A stretch of DNA of 64,000 bases from Lachnospiraceae bacterium (GTDB lineage: Bacteria; Bacillota; Clostridia; Lachnospirales; Lachnospiraceae): positions 62,001 through 126,000 of the forward strand of contig CAJTDB010000008.1 in the NCBI GenBank assembly GCA_910574965.1. Reading direction: 5' to 3'. Position numbers and translations under genes: made by a program. This document shows positions 53,904 to 64,000 of this stretch, in pieces (within the stretch, counting starts at the first letter, position 1; every line of letters begins with the position of its first letter). Under the pieces are notes generated by a model, which ran no database searches, was not told the DNA's origin, and saw nothing but the letters and a program-made list of their open reading frames with translations.

Positions 53904-53939
53904 AAAAAAAGGGCTGCTTTTCTCCGCAGCCCTTTCTTT
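53904..53939. terminator. Two-way terminator between vanZ-like and rpoC
   Basis: AAAAAAAGGGCTGC and GCAGCCCTTT form a strong stem around TTTTCTCC, with an A-run on one side and a T-rich run on the other. It can serve both converging genes. Confidence 0.85.
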
Positions 53940-53945
53940 ATGCCT

Positions 53946-56900
53946 CTATTCTTCATCCTCATCCAGATTCAGATCATCTTCATACACTTCATCTTCGTAG
54001 TCCATATCCTCATCTTCGTCCAGATAGTCCTCAGACTCCATGTCTTCCTCGTCCTCGAAAGTCTCTTCTTCCTCAAACAGTTCCTCTTTTGGCAGCTCGT
54101 GCTTCTCTTCCTCGTCTTCCTCGCTGACAGTCAGAGAATCATTCTCTTTCAGCTCTGTATTCAGCCTCACATCACGATAGCGCTTCATACCGGTACCTGC
54201 TGGAATCAGCTTACCGATGATAACATTTTCCTTCAAACCGATAAGCGGATCGATCTTGCCTTTGATAGCTGCTTCCGTCAGAACCTTTGTCGTCTCCTGG
54301 AAGGAAGCTGCCGACAGGAAGGAGTTTGTAGCCAGGGATGCCTTTGTGATACCAAGCAGTACCTGCTTGCCGTCCGCCGGAGTCTTTCCCTCTGCTATAA
54401 GCTGCTCGTTCATGTCCTCATATTCCAGGATATCCACCAGCGTCCCCGGCAGAAAGTCGCTGTCTCCGTTGTCCTCGATGCGGATTTTCTTCAGCATCTG
54501 GCGCACGATCATCTCGATATGTTTATCGTTGATCTCCACGCCCTGAAGACGATACACTCTCTGCACTTCCTGGAGCAGGTAATCCTGCACTGCACGCACA
54601 CCCTTGATCTTCAGGATGTCATGCGGATTGATGCTTCCTTCAGTCAGTGCGTCTCCGGCCTCCACATAATTGCCGTCCGTGATCTTAATCCGGGAATCGA
54701 AGGGGATCAGATACGTCTTCGCCTCTCCGGTCTCTAGATTGCTGACGATAACTTCCCGCTTCTTTTTCATGTCATTAATAGCGGCAAAACCTGCAATCTC
54801 TGTAACGATGGCAAGACCTTTCGGCTTTCTCGCCTCGAAAAGCTCCTCCACACGGGGAAGACCCTGTGTAATGTCTCCGCCTGCCACGCCGCCCGTATGG
54901 AACGTACGCATGGTAAGCTGAGTACCCGGTTCACCGATGGACTGTGCCGCGATGATGCCTACCGTCTCTCCAACCTGTACAGCTTCACCGGTGGCCATAT
55001 TGGCCCCGTAACATTTGGCACAGACACCAATATGAGAACGGCATGTAAGCGCTGTACGGATCTTGATCTTGTCAAAAGGCATCCCGTTTTTGTCCACACC
55101 ATAGTTTACAACGGCTGCTGCCCGTCTGGGCGTAATCATATGGTTTGCCTTCACGATCACATTGCCATCTTTGTCGCAAATGTCCTCGCATACAAAACGA
55201 CCGGTAATTCGCTCCTGCAAAGACTCGATCATCTCTTTTCCGTCTGCAAAGGCACTTACTTCCATACCCGGAATCTCCGCGTCTTTCCCTTCGTTGCAGT
55301 CTGACTCACGGACAATCAGCTCCTGGGACACATCTACCAGACGTCTGGTCAGATATCCGGAGTCCGCCGTGCGAAGTGCTGTATCCGACAGACCTTTTCT
55401 TGCTCCGTGAGCGGACATAAAATACTCCAGAACGTCCAGTCCCTCACGGAAATTGGACTTAATCGGAAGCTCAATAGTGTGTCCGGTCGTATCCGCCATC
55501 AGTCCGCGCATACCTGCCAACTGCTTGATCTGCTTGTCGGAACCGCGGGCTCCGGAATCTGCCATCATGAAAATATTATTGTATTTATCAAGACCTTCCA
55601 GCAGTGCCTTCGTCAGCACCGCATCCGTTTCCTTCCAGGTCTCCACAACTTCTTTGTAGCGCTCTTTTTCGGTGCTCTTACCGCGCTTGTAATTACGGGT
55701 AATCTTATCCACGGTATCCTGTGCTTTTTTAATCAGCTCCGGTTTCTCCGGCGGCACAGTCATATCCGAAATGGAAACGGTCATAGCCGCTCTTGTGGAA
55801 TATTTATATCCCATGGACTTAATGTTGTCCAGCACCTCTGCCGTTTTTGTCGCTCCATGGGTATTAATGACTTTTTCCAGAATCTGCTTCAGGCCCTTTT
55901 TGCCTACATGGAAATCAACCTCCGGCTTCAGTTCATTTCCCGGAATGCTCCGGTCTACAAAGCCAAGGTCCTGGGGCAGAATCTCATTAAAGATAAAACG
56001 TCCCAGCGTAGACTCTTCCGTACTGCAGATCTCTGTTTTATCCGGAAGCCGTTTGCGGATCCGGACTTTAATCCGGCTCTGAAGGGTCAGGGCGCCATTT
56101 TCATAAGCCAAGATAGCCTCATTGACATTTCGGAAAGCCTTGCCTTCTCCAAGGGCACCTGGCCGTTCCTGGGTCAGGTAGTAGATGCCAAGGACCATAT
56201 CCTGAGACGGAACCGCCACTGGACCGCCATCGGAAGGCTTCAGAAGATTGTTGGGCGAGAGCAGAAGGAACCGGCACTCAGCCTGCGCCTCTACGGACAG
56301 AGGCAGATGCACTGCCATCTGATCGCCGTCAAAATCCGCATTAAATGCAGTACAGACCAAAGGATGCAGCTTAATGGCCTTGCCTTCCACAAGAATCGGC
56401 TCAAATGCCTGAATGCCCAGTCTGTGCAGGGTAGGCGCACGGTTCAGCATAACCGGATGCTCCTTGATAACCTCCTCCAGCACATCCCACACCTCTGTCT
56501 GAAGACGCTCTACCATCTTCTTGGCACTTTTGATATTGTGCGCAGACCCATTTGCAACCAGCTCCTTCATTACAAAGGGCTTAAACAGTTCGATTGCCAT
56601 CTCCTTTGGAAGACCGCACTGATAAATCTTCAGCTCCGGCCCCACGACGATAACAGAACGGCCGGAGTAATCCACACGCTTTCCAAGCAGGTTCTGACGG
56701 AAACGACCGGATTTACCTTTCAGCATATCGGACAGGGATTTCAGTGCCCGGTTGCCCGGTCCCGTTACGGGACGTCCTCTTCTGCCGTTGTCAATCAGTG
56801 CATCCACCGCTTCCTGAAGCATACGCTTTTCATTGCGGACAATGATATCCGGCGCACCCAGATCCAGCAGTCTTTGCAGACGATTGTTGCGGTTGATAAT

Positions 56901-57710
56901 CCTGCGGTACAAATCATTTAGATCCGAAGTGGCAAAACGTCCTCCGTCAAGTTGTACCATAGGACGCAGATCCGGCGGAATCACAGGGATCGCATCCATA
57001 ATCATCCACTCCGGCTTATTTCCGGAGCCCCGGAAAGCTTCCACAACCTCCAGACGCTTGATAATCCGCGCACGTTTCTGTCCGGATGCATTTTTCAGGC
57101 CTGACTTTAACTCTTCCGAATCTTTCTCCAGGTCAATAGCTGCCAGAAGCTCCTTGATGGATTCCGCACCCATTCCCACACGGAATGCGCCGGTCTCCGG
57201 ATATTTTTCCTTCATGTCCTGATACTCTTTTTCGGAGAGTACCTGTTTATATAAAAGTTCGGTCTTTCCCGGATCCAGTACAATATAGGAAGCAAAATAC
57301 AGCACTTTCTCCAGTGTTCGCGGAGAGAGATCCAGAATCAGACCCATACGGCTGGGAATTCCTTTAAAATACCAGATATGTGACACCGGCGCCGCCAGCT
57401 CAATATGGCCCATACGCTCCCGGCGCACATTGGATTTGGTCACTTCCACACCGCACCGGTCGCAGACTACACCTTTATAACGAATCTTCTTGTATTTGCC
57501 GCAGTGGCATTCCCAGTCCTTGCTCGGTCCGAAGATCTTCTCACAGAACAGGCCGTCCTTCTCTGGTTTTAGCGTTCGGTAATTGATGGTTTCCGGCTTT
57601 TTTACTTCCCCTCTCGACCACTCGCGGATCGTTTCCGGGGATGCAAGACCAATCTTGATGGCATCAAAGGTCATCGGCTGATAGACCTCGTTATTCGTTG
57701 TTTCCGGCAT
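53946..57710 (-). CDS. rpoC: RNA polymerase beta' subunit
   Basis: This 1254-residue subunit has the zinc ribbon CHCG/CDRCG near residue 65, the catalytic NADFDGDQM near 455, and the trigger-loop and Zn2 regions ([13 protein letters not shown]). I start it at the ATG at 57710 (AGGAGGT 7 nt upstream) rather than an upstream GTG on the ribosome binding site. The last 50 residues are extremely acidic (mainly Glu and Asp, with some Tyr), an extension beyond the usual end. It follows rpoB by 12 bp and ends at a terminator, so rpsL is in a separate unit. Confidence 0.98.
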   Translation of the reverse strand: MPETTNNEVYQPMTFDAIKIGLASPETIREWSRGEVKKPETINYRTLKPEKDGLFCEKIFGPSKDWECHCGKYKKIRYKGVVCDRCGVEVTKSNVRRERMGHIELAAPVSHIWYFKGIPSRMGLILDLSPRTLEKVLYFASYIVLDPGKTELLYKQVLSEKEYQDMKEKYPETGAFRVGMGAESIKELLAAIDLEKDSEELKSGLKNASGQKRARIIKRLEVVEAFRGSGNKPEWMIMDAIPVIPPDLRPMVQLDGGRFATSDLNDLYRRIINRNNRLQRLLDLGAPDIIVRNEKRMLQEAVDALIDNGRRGRPVTGPGNRALKSLSDMLKGKSGRFRQNLLGKRVDYSGRSVIVVGPELKIYQCGLPKEMAIELFKPFVMKELVANGSAHNIKSAKKMVERLQTEVWDVLEEVIKEHPVMLNRAPTLHRLGIQAFEPILVEGKAIKLHPLVCTAFNADFDGDQMAVHLPLSVEAQAECRFLLLSPNNLLKPSDGGPVAVPSQDMVLGIYYLTQERPGALGEGKAFRNVNEAILAYENGALTLQSRIKVRIRKRLPDKTEICSTEESTLGRFIFNEILPQDLGFVDRSIPGNELKPEVDFHVGKKGLKQILEKVINTHGATKTAEVLDNIKSMGYKYSTRAAMTVSISDMTVPPEKPELIKKAQDTVDKITRNYKRGKSTEKERYKEVVETWKETDAVLTKALLEGLDKYNNIFMMADSGARGSDKQIKQLAGMRGLMADTTGHTIELPIKSNFREGLDVLEYFMSAHGARKGLSDTALRTADSGYLTRRLVDVSQELIVRESDCNEGKDAEIPGMEVSAFADGKEMIESLQERITGRFVCEDICDKDGNVIVKANHMITPRRAAAVVNYGVDKNGMPFDKIKIRTALTCRSHIGVCAKCYGANMATGEAVQVGETVGIIAAQSIGEPGTQLTMRTFHTGGVAGGDITQGLPRVEELFEARKPKGLAIVTEIAGFAAINDMKKKREVIVSNLETGEAKTYLIPFDSRIKITDGNYVEAGDALTEGSINPHDILKIKGVRAVQDYLLQEVQRVYRLQGVEINDKHIEMIVRQMLKKIRIEDNGDSDFLPGTLVDILEYEDMNEQLIAEGKTPADGKQVLLGITKASLATNSFLSAASFQETTKVLTEAAIKGKIDPLIGLKENVIIGKLIPAGTGMKRYRDVRLNTELKENDSLTVSEEDEEEKHELPKEELFEEEETFEDEEDMESEDYLDEDEDMDYEDEVYEDDLNLDEDEE

Positions 57711-57722
57711 GAACGGCACCTC

Positions 57723-60700
57723 CTATTCATAATCGCTCTCTTCGTCCAGGTCAAGAAGATCCACCTCATCTTCTTCTGTGCTGTCTTCCTCCACATTTAC
57801 CAGTTCATCTCCCTCGAACTCCTGTTTGGTAAAGCCTTGGGAGCCAAAGGATTCATTATCCTCACGATTGTAACGTCTGCTGTCGCTTTCCAGGATAGAA
57901 CGGATATCCATATCCCCGTACTCGCTGCTTTCCATGATCTCCACTTCTGTGTTGTCATCCCGCAGCACACGCACATCCAGACCGAGAGACTGCAGCTCCT
58001 TTAACAGCACCTTGAAGGACTCAGGAATTCCGGACTCCGGAATATTGTCTCCCTTGATGATGGCCTCATATGTCTTCACGCGGCCAATCACGTCGTCTGA
58101 TTTGACTGTCAGAATCTCCTGCAGGGTATAGGACGCTCCATATGCCTCCAAAGCCCACACCTCCATCTCTCCGAACCTCTGGCCGCCGAACTGCGCCTTG
58201 CCGCCCAGAGGCTGTTGGGTGACAAGAGAATATGGACCCGTAGAACGGGCATGGATCTTGTCATCCACCAGATGATGAAGTTTCAGATAATGCATGTGCC
58301 CGATGGTAACCGGACTGTCGAAATATTCGCCGGTCCGTCCGTCGCGCAGGCGCACTTTTCCATCGCGGGAAATGGGCACGCCCTTCCAGAGCTTTCTGTG
58401 CTCCCTGTTCTCATACAGATAGTCCATAACTTCCGGAAGCAGTTCCTGCTCGTGTTTTGCTTTAAATTCGTTCCAATCCAGATTGACATAATCATTTGCC
58501 AGATCCAGAGTGTCCATAATATCGTTTTCATTTGCGCCGTCGAAGACCGGTGTGGCCACATTGAAGCCAAGGGCTTTTGCCGCAAGGCTTAAATGGATCT
58601 CCAAGACCTGTCCGATGTTCATACGGGACGGCACGCCCAGCGGATTCAGCACGATATCCAGCGGACGGCCATTGGGCAGGAAGGGCATATCTTCCACCGG
58701 AAGCACCCTGGAAACCACACCTTTGTTGCCGTGGCGGCCTGCCATCTTATCGCCTACGGAAATCTTTCTCTTCTGGGCAATATAGATCCTGACTGCCTGA
58801 TTGACGCCCGGAGACAATTCATCTCCATTTTCTCTGGTAAATACTTTTGCATCCACCACGATGCCGTATTCGCCATGAGGCACTTTCAGGGACGTATCAC
58901 GAACTTCTCTTGCCTTTTCGCCGAAAATCGCACGCAGAAGCCGCTCTTCCGCCGTCAGCTCGGTCTCTCCTTTCGGAGTTACCTTTCCAACAAGGATATC
59001 GCCTGCACGCACCTCCGCACCTACACGGATAATGCCTCTGCTGTCCAGATCTTTCAGCGCTTCGTCGCCTACTCCCGGCACGTCTCTGGTGATCTCTTCC
59101 GGTCCCAGCTTCGTGTCACGGGCTTCTGCTTCATATTCTTCAATATGAATGGATGTATACACATCATCCATAACCAGACGTTCACTCAAAAGGACTGCGT
59201 CCTCATAGTTGTAGCCCTCCCAGGTCATAAAACCGATGAGCGGGTTTTTGCCCAGAGCAATCTCGCCATTGGAGGTGGACGGACCATCCGCGATCACCTG
59301 CCCTGCTTCTACCCGGTCCCCCTTGAAAACAATGGGTCTCTGATTGTAACAGTTGCTCTGATTGCTCCTGGTGAACTTTGTCAAATGATAGGAATCCCGA
59401 ACTCCGTTGTCCTGACGCACCACGATCTCATTGGACACTGCACGCTCTACAACGCCGGAATTTCTGGCGATCACGCAGACACCGGAGTCCACTGCCGTTT
59501 TCTCCTCCATACCGGTCCCTACTACCGGAGTCTCGGTCAGCATCAGCGGCACTGCCTGGCGCTGCATGTTGGAACCCATCAGCGCGCGGTTGGCATCATC
59601 GTTCTCCAAGAACGGAATCAGTGCGGTCGCCACTGAGAACACCATCTTTGGAGACACGTCCATAAAGTCAAACATGGTCTTCTCATATTCCTGTGTCTCC
59701 TCGCGGTAACGGCCGGATACGTTGTTGCGCATAAAATACCCATGCTCATCCAAAGGCTCATTTGCCTGAGCCACATGGTAATTATCCTCTTCATCCGCCG
59801 TCATATAGACAACTTCTTCGGTTACCCTTGGATTCTTCGGATCGGTCTTGTCGATCTTCCGGTAGGGCGCCTCTACAAAGCCGTACTCATTAATCCTTGC
59901 ATAGCAGGCTAAGGAGTTGATAAGTCCGATGTTCGGACCCTCAGGGGTCTCAATGGGGCACATTCTTCCATAATGAGAATAATGCACGTCACGGACCTCA
60001 AACCCGGCACGGTCACGGGACAGACCCCCTGGCCCCAGTGCAGACAGACGTCTTTTATGTGTTAATTCTCCCAACGGGTTGTTCTGGTCCATAAACTGGG
60101 ACAACTGTGAGGAACCGAAGAACTCCTTCACCGATGCGGTCACCGGTTTAATATTAATCAGAGACTGGGGAGAAATCCCCTCCGTATCCTGGGTGGTCAT
60201 ACGTTCCCGTACCACTCTCTCCAGACGGGAGAGACCGATCCGGTACTGATTCTGGAGCAGCTCGCCTACCGCACGGATGCGGCGGTTGCCCAGATGGTCA
60301 ATGTCGTCTGCATTTCCAAGACCATACTCCAGATGCATATTATAGTTAATGGACGCAAGAATGTCGTCCTTTGTGATGTGCTTCGGAATCAGATCAGCCA
60401 CATCTCTGCGAATGGCCTCTTTCAGCTCCTCCAGATCCTTATGCTCCTCCATGAGCTTTTCGAGCACCGGAAAATAAACCATCTCCTTCACGCCCAGCTC
60501 TTTCGGATCACAGTCCACATGACGCTTCAGATCGACCATACGGTTCGTGAGCACTTTAATGTTGCGCTCATCCCCCTGTATCCATACATAGGGAACACCG
60601 CTGTCCTGGATGGACGCAGCCAGCTCTGCATCTACTTTCGTACCTGCTTCTGCCAGCACCTCTCCGGTAGAAACATCCACCACGTCCTCTGCCAGCACCT

Positions 60701-61574
60701 TACCGCGGATGCGGTTCTTCAGGGACAGTTTCTTGTTAAATTTATAACGACCCACTTTTGCCAGATCATACCGTCTGGGATCGAAAAACATGCCGGTAAT
60801 CAGGCTCTCTGCGCTCTCCACCGCCAGAGGCTCTCCCGGACGGATCTTCTTATATAATTCCAGAAGTCCTTCCTGATAATTCTCTGCAGTATCTTTGGCC
60901 AGGGATGCCACGATCTTCGGTTCTTCTCCGAACATCTCCAGGATCTCTGCATTGGTGCCGTAGCCCAGTGCACGGATCAATACTGTAATTGGTACTTTAC
61001 GGGTTCTGTCAACGCGGACATAGAATACATCATTGGAATCTGTCTCGTACTCCAGCCAGGCACCGCGGTTCGGAATCACGGTACAGGAGAACAGAAGCTT
61101 TCCAACTTTATCATGGTCGATGCCATAATAGATGCCGGGGGAACGCACCAACTGGCTGACTATGACACGCTCCGCCCCGTTGATTACGAAGGTTCCAGTC
61201 TCAGTCATCAGAGGCAGATCGCCCATGAAGATCTCATGTTCATTGATCTCATCGGTCTCTTTATTGTAAAGACGGACCCGCACTTTTAAAGGAGCGGCAT
61301 AAGTAGCGTCCCGGTCTTTACACTCATCGATCGTGTACTTCGCACCTTCTTTGTCCAGTGTAAAGTCAGTGAACTCCAGGCTCAGCTTCCCACTGTAATC
61401 CGTGATCGGCGAGATATCCGCAAATGCTTCGCGAAGTCCCTCATCCAGAAACCACTGGTAGGAATCCCTCTGGACCTCTATCAGATTCGGCATCTCAAGA
61501 ACTTCCTTTTTCCTTGAGTAGCTCATCCTGCTGCTCTTGCCAGATCTGACAGGTTTGATTCTGTTCTTTTCCAT
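57723..61574 (-). CDS. rpoB: RNA polymerase beta subunit
   Basis: This 1283-residue subunit has the rifampicin region intact ([31 protein letters not shown]) and the C-terminal clamp segment [20 protein letters not shown]. The start is either the ATG at 61574 or at 61580; AAGGGGTG lies 8 nt before the first and too close to the second. The final 30 residues are acidic ([18 protein letters not shown]), similar in character to the rpoC tail. The gene has its own strong promoter after a terminator that follows rplL. Confidence 0.98.
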   Translation of the reverse strand: MEKNRIKPVRSGKSSRMSYSRKKEVLEMPNLIEVQRDSYQWFLDEGLREAFADISPITDYSGKLSLEFTDFTLDKEGAKYTIDECKDRDATYAAPLKVRVRLYNKETDEINEHEIFMGDLPLMTETGTFVINGAERVIVSQLVRSPGIYYGIDHDKVGKLLFSCTVIPNRGAWLEYETDSNDVFYVRVDRTRKVPITVLIRALGYGTNAEILEMFGEEPKIVASLAKDTAENYQEGLLELYKKIRPGEPLAVESAESLITGMFFDPRRYDLAKVGRYKFNKKLSLKNRIRGKVLAEDVVDVSTGEVLAEAGTKVDAELAASIQDSGVPYVWIQGDERNIKVLTNRMVDLKRHVDCDPKELGVKEMVYFPVLEKLMEEHKDLEELKEAIRRDVADLIPKHITKDDILASINYNMHLEYGLGNADDIDHLGNRRIRAVGELLQNQYRIGLSRLERVVRERMTTQDTEGISPQSLINIKPVTASVKEFFGSSQLSQFMDQNNPLGELTHKRRLSALGPGGLSRDRAGFEVRDVHYSHYGRMCPIETPEGPNIGLINSLACYARINEYGFVEAPYRKIDKTDPKNPRVTEEVVYMTADEEDNYHVAQANEPLDEHGYFMRNNVSGRYREETQEYEKTMFDFMDVSPKMVFSVATALIPFLENDDANRALMGSNMQRQAVPLMLTETPVVGTGMEEKTAVDSGVCVIARNSGVVERAVSNEIVVRQDNGVRDSYHLTKFTRSNQSNCYNQRPIVFKGDRVEAGQVIADGPSTSNGEIALGKNPLIGFMTWEGYNYEDAVLLSERLVMDDVYTSIHIEEYEAEARDTKLGPEEITRDVPGVGDEALKDLDSRGIIRVGAEVRAGDILVGKVTPKGETELTAEERLLRAIFGEKAREVRDTSLKVPHGEYGIVVDAKVFTRENGDELSPGVNQAVRIYIAQKRKISVGDKMAGRHGNKGVVSRVLPVEDMPFLPNGRPLDIVLNPLGVPSRMNIGQVLEIHLSLAAKALGFNVATPVFDGANENDIMDTLDLANDYVNLDWNEFKAKHEQELLPEVMDYLYENREHRKLWKGVPISRDGKVRLRDGRTGEYFDSPVTIGHMHYLKLHHLVDDKIHARSTGPYSLVTQQPLGGKAQFGGQRFGEMEVWALEAYGASYTLQEILTVKSDDVIGRVKTYEAIIKGDNIPESGIPESFKVLLKELQSLGLDVRVLRDDNTEVEIMESSEYGDMDIRSILESDSRRYNREDNESFGSQGFTKQEFEGDELVNVEEDSTEEDEVDLLDLDEESDYE

Positions 61575-61679
61575 TGACATTTCACCCCTTATATATTTAA
61601 TCACTGCATTTTCCGATAAAATGACTGCAAAATATCGAGCAAGGCATTGCGCATACCTCACCACAATAGTGCATTGTCC

Positions 61680-61708
61680 ATAATATCACAAACTTTTTTG
61701 CTTGTCAA
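61680..61708 (-). promoter_or_regulatory. rpoBC promoter
   Basis: On the minus strand a perfect TTGACA (61703-61708) and TATTAT (61680-61685) are 17 bp apart. They lie between the rplL terminator and rpoB. Confidence 0.85.
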
Positions 61709-61740
61709 TGAGTTTTTCCAGAAAACGGTAGTGATAAGTG

Positions 61741-61771
61741 AAAAAGGGATACCGCTTATGCGATATCCCTC
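61741..61771 (-). terminator. Terminator/attenuator between rplL and rpoB
   Basis: On the minus strand GAGGGATATCGC pairs with GCGGTATCCC around ATAA and is followed by TTTTT. It separates the L10-L12 transcript from rpoBC, allowing different levels for ribosomal protein and polymerase. Confidence 0.88.
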
Positions 61772-61787
61772 CGTATTTTTCGTCTGA

Positions 61788-62165
61788 TTATTTCAGAGTA
61801 ACCTTTGCGCCCTCGCCTTCGAGTTTTGCTTTCAGCTCCTCAGCCTCAGCCTTGGAAGCACCCTCTTTTACGATCTTCGGAGCGCCGTCAACCACGTCTT
61901 TTGCTTCTTTCAGGCCAAGACCGGTTGCTTCACGTACTACTTTGATAACCTTAACCTTGTTCGGGCCAACCTCCGTCAGCTCAACATCGAAGGAATCTTT
62001 CTCTTCCTCTGCGGAAGCGCCGCCGTCTGCTGCTGCAGCTACCACAACACCTGCTGCTGCGGATACGCCGAACTCTTCCTCACAAGCTTTTACCAGTTCA
62101 TTTAACTCTAATACGGTCAACTCTTTGATTGCATCGATAAATTCTGCAGTAGTTAATTTTGCCAT
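61788..62165 (-). CDS. rplL: 50S ribosomal protein L7/L12
   Basis: This 125-residue stalk protein has an N-terminal dimerisation domain, an Ala/Gly hinge ([17 protein letters not shown]) and the C-terminal factor-binding domain ([19 protein letters not shown]). It is preceded by two tandem palindromic repeats and AGGAGG. L12 is needed in about four copies per L10, so the structure between rplJ and rplL could matter for their ratio. Confidence 0.98.
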   Translation of the reverse strand: MAKLTTAEFIDAIKELTVLELNELVKACEEEFGVSAAAGVVVAAAADGGASAEEEKDSFDVELTEVGPNKVKVIKVVREATGLGLKEAKDVVDGAPKIVKEGASKAEAEELKAKLEGEGAKVTLK

Positions 62166-62185
62166 TTTATTTTCCTCCTATTTAA

Positions 62186-62392
62186 GTTCCGCATCGTTCC
62201 GAAAAATACCCCATAGTCTGGAAGGATTTACAGCCGCATCTGCGTCTGGAAATCCTTCCGGGCATTTTCCGGACCGATGCTGTTTTAAGTTCCGCATCGT
62301 TCCTGAAAATACCCCATAGTCTGGAAGTATTTACAGCCGCATCTGCGTCTGGAAATCCTTCCGGGCATTTTCCGGACATTGCTGTTTTAAGT
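62186..62392 (-). repeat. Two tandem 103-bp palindromic repeats between rplJ and rplL
   Basis: Units start at 62186 and 62289, with a 103-bp period. Each is an imperfect palindrome with outer arms GCATCGTTCCGAAAAATACC and ATTTTCCGGACCGATGC, and inner arms GGAAGGATTTACAG and CTGGAAATCCTTCC around CCGCATCTGCGT. The ends GTTCCGC and GCTGTTTTAAG match the family at 11889 and 14309. The array fills the gap from just after the rplJ stop to the rplL ribosome binding site. Confidence 0.88.
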
Positions 62393-62393
62393 T

Positions 62394-62888
62394 TTATGCT
62401 TCTTTTTCTTTGCTCTCTGCGATCTGATTCAGTACGCGTGCAAAGTTTGCCACCGGGCTGTTCATGCTGCCAAGAAGTCTTCCAAGAAGCACTTCTCTGG
62501 ACGGAACATTTGCGATGGCGATCATGCCCTTTGCATCGTAGTAATTGCCTTCCACGACGCCGGCTTTGATTTCCAGCTTATTTGCGGTCTTTGCGAAATT
62601 AGCAACAATTCTTGCCGGAGCGGTTGCATCTGTCTTGGAAATCGCCACTGCGGACGGTCCTTCCAGATGCTGCGCCAGGGGTTCAAACTCTGTTCCCTTG
62701 ATCGCAAAATTCAGCATGGTGTTCTTATAGACCTTGTAAATGATCCCTTCTGCTCTCATCTGCTTACGAAGCTGGGTGTCCTGCTCTACCGTCAGACCGC
62801 AGTGGTCCACGAGAACGACACCGGCTGCACCTTCCAGATTCGCAGAGATCTCTTCTACGACCGGTCTTTTCAGTTCAACTTTTGCCAT
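62394..62888 (-). CDS. rplJ: 50S ribosomal protein L10
   Basis: This 164-residue stalk base protein starts at MAKVELKRPVVEEI (ATG 62888, AGGAGG upstream), with the L10 core VVLVDHCGLTVEQDTQLRKQMR and the C-terminal helix that binds L7/L12 dimers. The longer reading to 63050 is the leader. Expression is probably controlled by the attenuating L10 leader upstream. Confidence 0.98.
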   Translation of the reverse strand: MAKVELKRPVVEEISANLEGAAGVVLVDHCGLTVEQDTQLRKQMRAEGIIYKVYKNTMLNFAIKGTEFEPLAQHLEGPSAVAISKTDATAPARIVANFAKTANKLEIKAGVVEGNYYDAKGMIAIANVPSREVLLGRLLGSMNSPVANFARVLNQIAESKEKEA

Positions 62889-62904
62889 GATCCGTTTCCT
62901 CCTT

Positions 62905-63056
62905 ATAGATTTGGAAATGACGGCCTTATGCACAAAAAACCTCTGTGCCGCAGACACAGAGGTTTTGTAAGTCATTCTAAGATCGAATGCTTTCCTCGGC
63001 AGGCGTTTATCACTTACGCTTTGCAGCACCTGCTGTCTTCGGGCAGTCATATCAAC
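62905..63056 (-). promoter_or_regulatory. L10 leader with attenuator
   Basis: The roughly 150-nt leader between the promoter and rplJ contains several stems (CTGCCCGAAGACAGCAGG; GCGTAAGTGATAAACGC) and ends in a strong hairpin, AAAACCTCTGTG with CACAGAGGTTTT (62936-62966) followed by TTG. This matches the known L10-L12 autoregulatory leader class of Firmicutes, in which the ribosomal protein complex favours termination. Confidence 0.75.
62932..62966 (-). terminator. Attenuator hairpin of the L10 leader
   Basis: A perfect 12-bp stem AAAACCTCTGTG/CACAGAGGTTTT (minus strand) ends in TTTTTT 45 nt before the rplJ start. Confidence 0.8.
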
Positions 63057-63062
63057 TTATTT

Positions 63063-63091
63063 AAAATATCATATTCTATATCGGATGTCAA
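63063..63091 (-). promoter_or_regulatory. rplJL promoter
   Basis: On the minus strand TTGACA (63086-63091) and TATTTT (63063-63068) are 17 bp apart, between rplA and the L10 leader. Confidence 0.75.
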
Positions 63092-63109
63092 CCTTCTAAG
63101 AAAAAGCTC

Positions 63110-63799
63110 TTAAGAAAGTTTCATCGGGTTCACCTTTACGCCCGGACCCATAGTCGGAGCAATCGTAATGCTCTTTAAGAACTGGCCCTTGACAGCGGCA
63201 GGTTTTGCCTTGAGGATGGCATCCATAAGCGTCTGGAAGTTGTCCGCTAACTGCTCCTCGGTGAAAGAAGCCTTTCCGATCGGCACATGAATAATGTTGG
63301 TCTTGTCGAGCCTGTACTCAATCTTACCTGCTTTGATATCCTTGACAGCTTTTGTAACATCCATGGTTACAGTTCCGGCCTTCGGGTTCGGCATCAGGCC
63401 CTTCGGTCCGAGCACACGGCCCAAACGGCCTACAACGCCCATCATATCCGGAGTTGCCACAACAACGTCAAAGTCAAGCCAGCCGCCCTGAATCTTAGAA
63501 ACCAGCTCCTCTGCTCCTACGAACTCCGCGCCTGCTGCTTCTGCCTCGTCTGCTTTGCCTGCTTTTGCAAATACAAGCACACGCACCTGCTTGCCGGTAC
63601 CGTGGGGAAGCACAACTGCACCACGGATCTGCTGGTCTGCATGACGGCCGTCACATCCGGTCCGTATATGTGCCTCGATGGTTTCATCAAATTTTGCAGT
63701 AGCCAGTTTCTTTACAAGCGCAATGGCCTCTTCTTTGTCATACTGTGCAAGTTTATCATAGCTCTTTAAAGCCTCAACATATTTCTTACCATGTTTCAT
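63110..63799 (-). CDS. rplA: 50S ribosomal protein L1
   Basis: This 229-residue protein forms the L1 stalk. The conserved segments [36 protein letters not shown] and [15 protein letters not shown] are visible. It lies about 84 bp after rplK and before the L10 leader. Confidence 0.98.
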   Translation of the reverse strand: MKHGKKYVEALKSYDKLAQYDKEEAIALVKKLATAKFDETIEAHIRTGCDGRHADQQIRGAVVLPHGTGKQVRVLVFAKAGKADEAEAAGAEFVGAEELVSKIQGGWLDFDVVVATPDMMGVVGRLGRVLGPKGLMPNPKAGTVTMDVTKAVKDIKAGKIEYRLDKTNIIHVPIGKASFTEEQLADNFQTLMDAILKAKPAAVKGQFLKSITIAPTMGPGVKVNPMKLS

Positions 63800-63883
63800 A
63801 ATCTTTATTAACCTCCTTGTGGTAATGGCGGGTTTATGCCCTGTGGGTAAATGTCCCTCCCACTCTATCTTTTGGCAACAGTC

Positions 63884-64000
63884 TTAGTCATCTACTACCG
63901 TGATACCCATACTTCTTGCAGTACCAGCAATCATGCTGATGGCAGCATCCAGGCTTCCTGCAGTCAGATCCGGCATCTTCAGCTCAGCGATCTTCTGAAC
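63884..64000 (-). CDS. rplK: 50S ribosomal protein L11, 5' part outside window
   Basis: Only the last 38 residues are inside the window, ending in the family C-terminus [16 protein letters not shown]. The segment [20 protein letters not shown] precedes it. It is the first visible gene of the L11-L1 group. Confidence 0.95.
   Translation of the reverse strand, partial: VQKIAELKMPDLTAGSLDAAISMIAGTARSMGITVVDD

Noticed and set aside
55407-56921. 504-codon open frame opposite rpoC
   Set aside because: Lies wholly antisense to the conserved core of rpoC; no family similarity and no ribosome binding site. A shadow of biased codon use.
58593-59636. 347-codon open frame opposite rpoB
   Set aside because: Antisense to conserved rpoB sequence.
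62182-62379. 65-codon open frame between rplJ and rplL
   Set aside because: It is the translation of two tandem palindromic repeats and lacks a start signal.

Overview
The window looks like a chromosomal segment of a Gram-positive, low-to-middle GC anaerobe of the class Clostridia, most likely family Lachnospiraceae. This is inferred from gene content and order: rplK-rplA-rplJ-rplL / rpoB-rpoC, rpsL-rpsG-fusA-tuf, uvrA-murB-rapZ-whiA-HPr-like, cdaA-cdaR, dapL, LL-type lysine synthesis, and Gram-positive signals (lipoboxes, strong AGGAGG sites, TTGACA-17-TATAAT promoters). No species can be named from the sequence alone. Most genes lie on the minus strand.

Layout from the right end, in the direction of transcription. 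64.0-53.9 kb holds the ribosomal protein and RNA polymerase block: rplK (cut by the window edge), rplA, an L10 leader with attenuator, rplJ, two tandem palindromic repeats, rplL, a terminator and fresh promoter, then rpoB and rpoC. A VanZ-like gene (plus strand) and a small membrane protein gene (minus strand) are divergent at 53.9-52.8 kb. The str operon rpsL-rpsG-fusA-tuf follows (52.6-48.1 kb). 47.8-42.8 kb carries an integrase-like protein with a degraded catalytic centre, a BTAD-type regulator, a large DUF11/InlB-type surface protein and a small membrane protein. A 1048-residue hybrid sensor kinase follows (42.6-39.5 kb).

39.4-29.1 kb is a distinctive accessory module. An OmpR/HisK two-component pair on the plus strand faces a minus-strand operon of two paralogous lipoproteins (Asp-box propeller-like region plus extracellular solute-binding domain), two sugar-type ABC permeases and an HlyD-like adaptor with a long coiled coil. 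No ATPase is encoded. Short direct repeats with an 11-bp period lie between the two divergent units.

29.1-19.3 kb is tetrapyrrole/cobalt metabolism plus dapL. A cobalamin riboswitch with a terminator precedes an exported CbiK-like cobaltochelatase, a surface-anchored two-domain protein, and an FecCD/BtuCD-type importer (binding lipoprotein, permease, ATPase with a C-terminal extension). Divergently lie a CbiL/CobI methyltransferase, an ABC-2 exporter pair and dapL.

19.1-0 kb is mostly housekeeping: uvrA-murB-rapZ-whiA-Crh-like; a methyltransferase, Hsp33 and NAD synthetase; a SpoIID-like/peptidoglycan-binding protein; mreB, recD2, comF; then two membrane proteins, the diadenylate cyclase cdaA and its partner cdaR (cut by the window edge).

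The most unusual signal is a family of about 101-103 bp imperfect palindromes sitting between co-directional genes (three copies before hslO, one before whiA, two before rplL). All are in the same orientation, each ending in a conserved sequence that merges with the Shine-Dalgarno site of the downstream gene.
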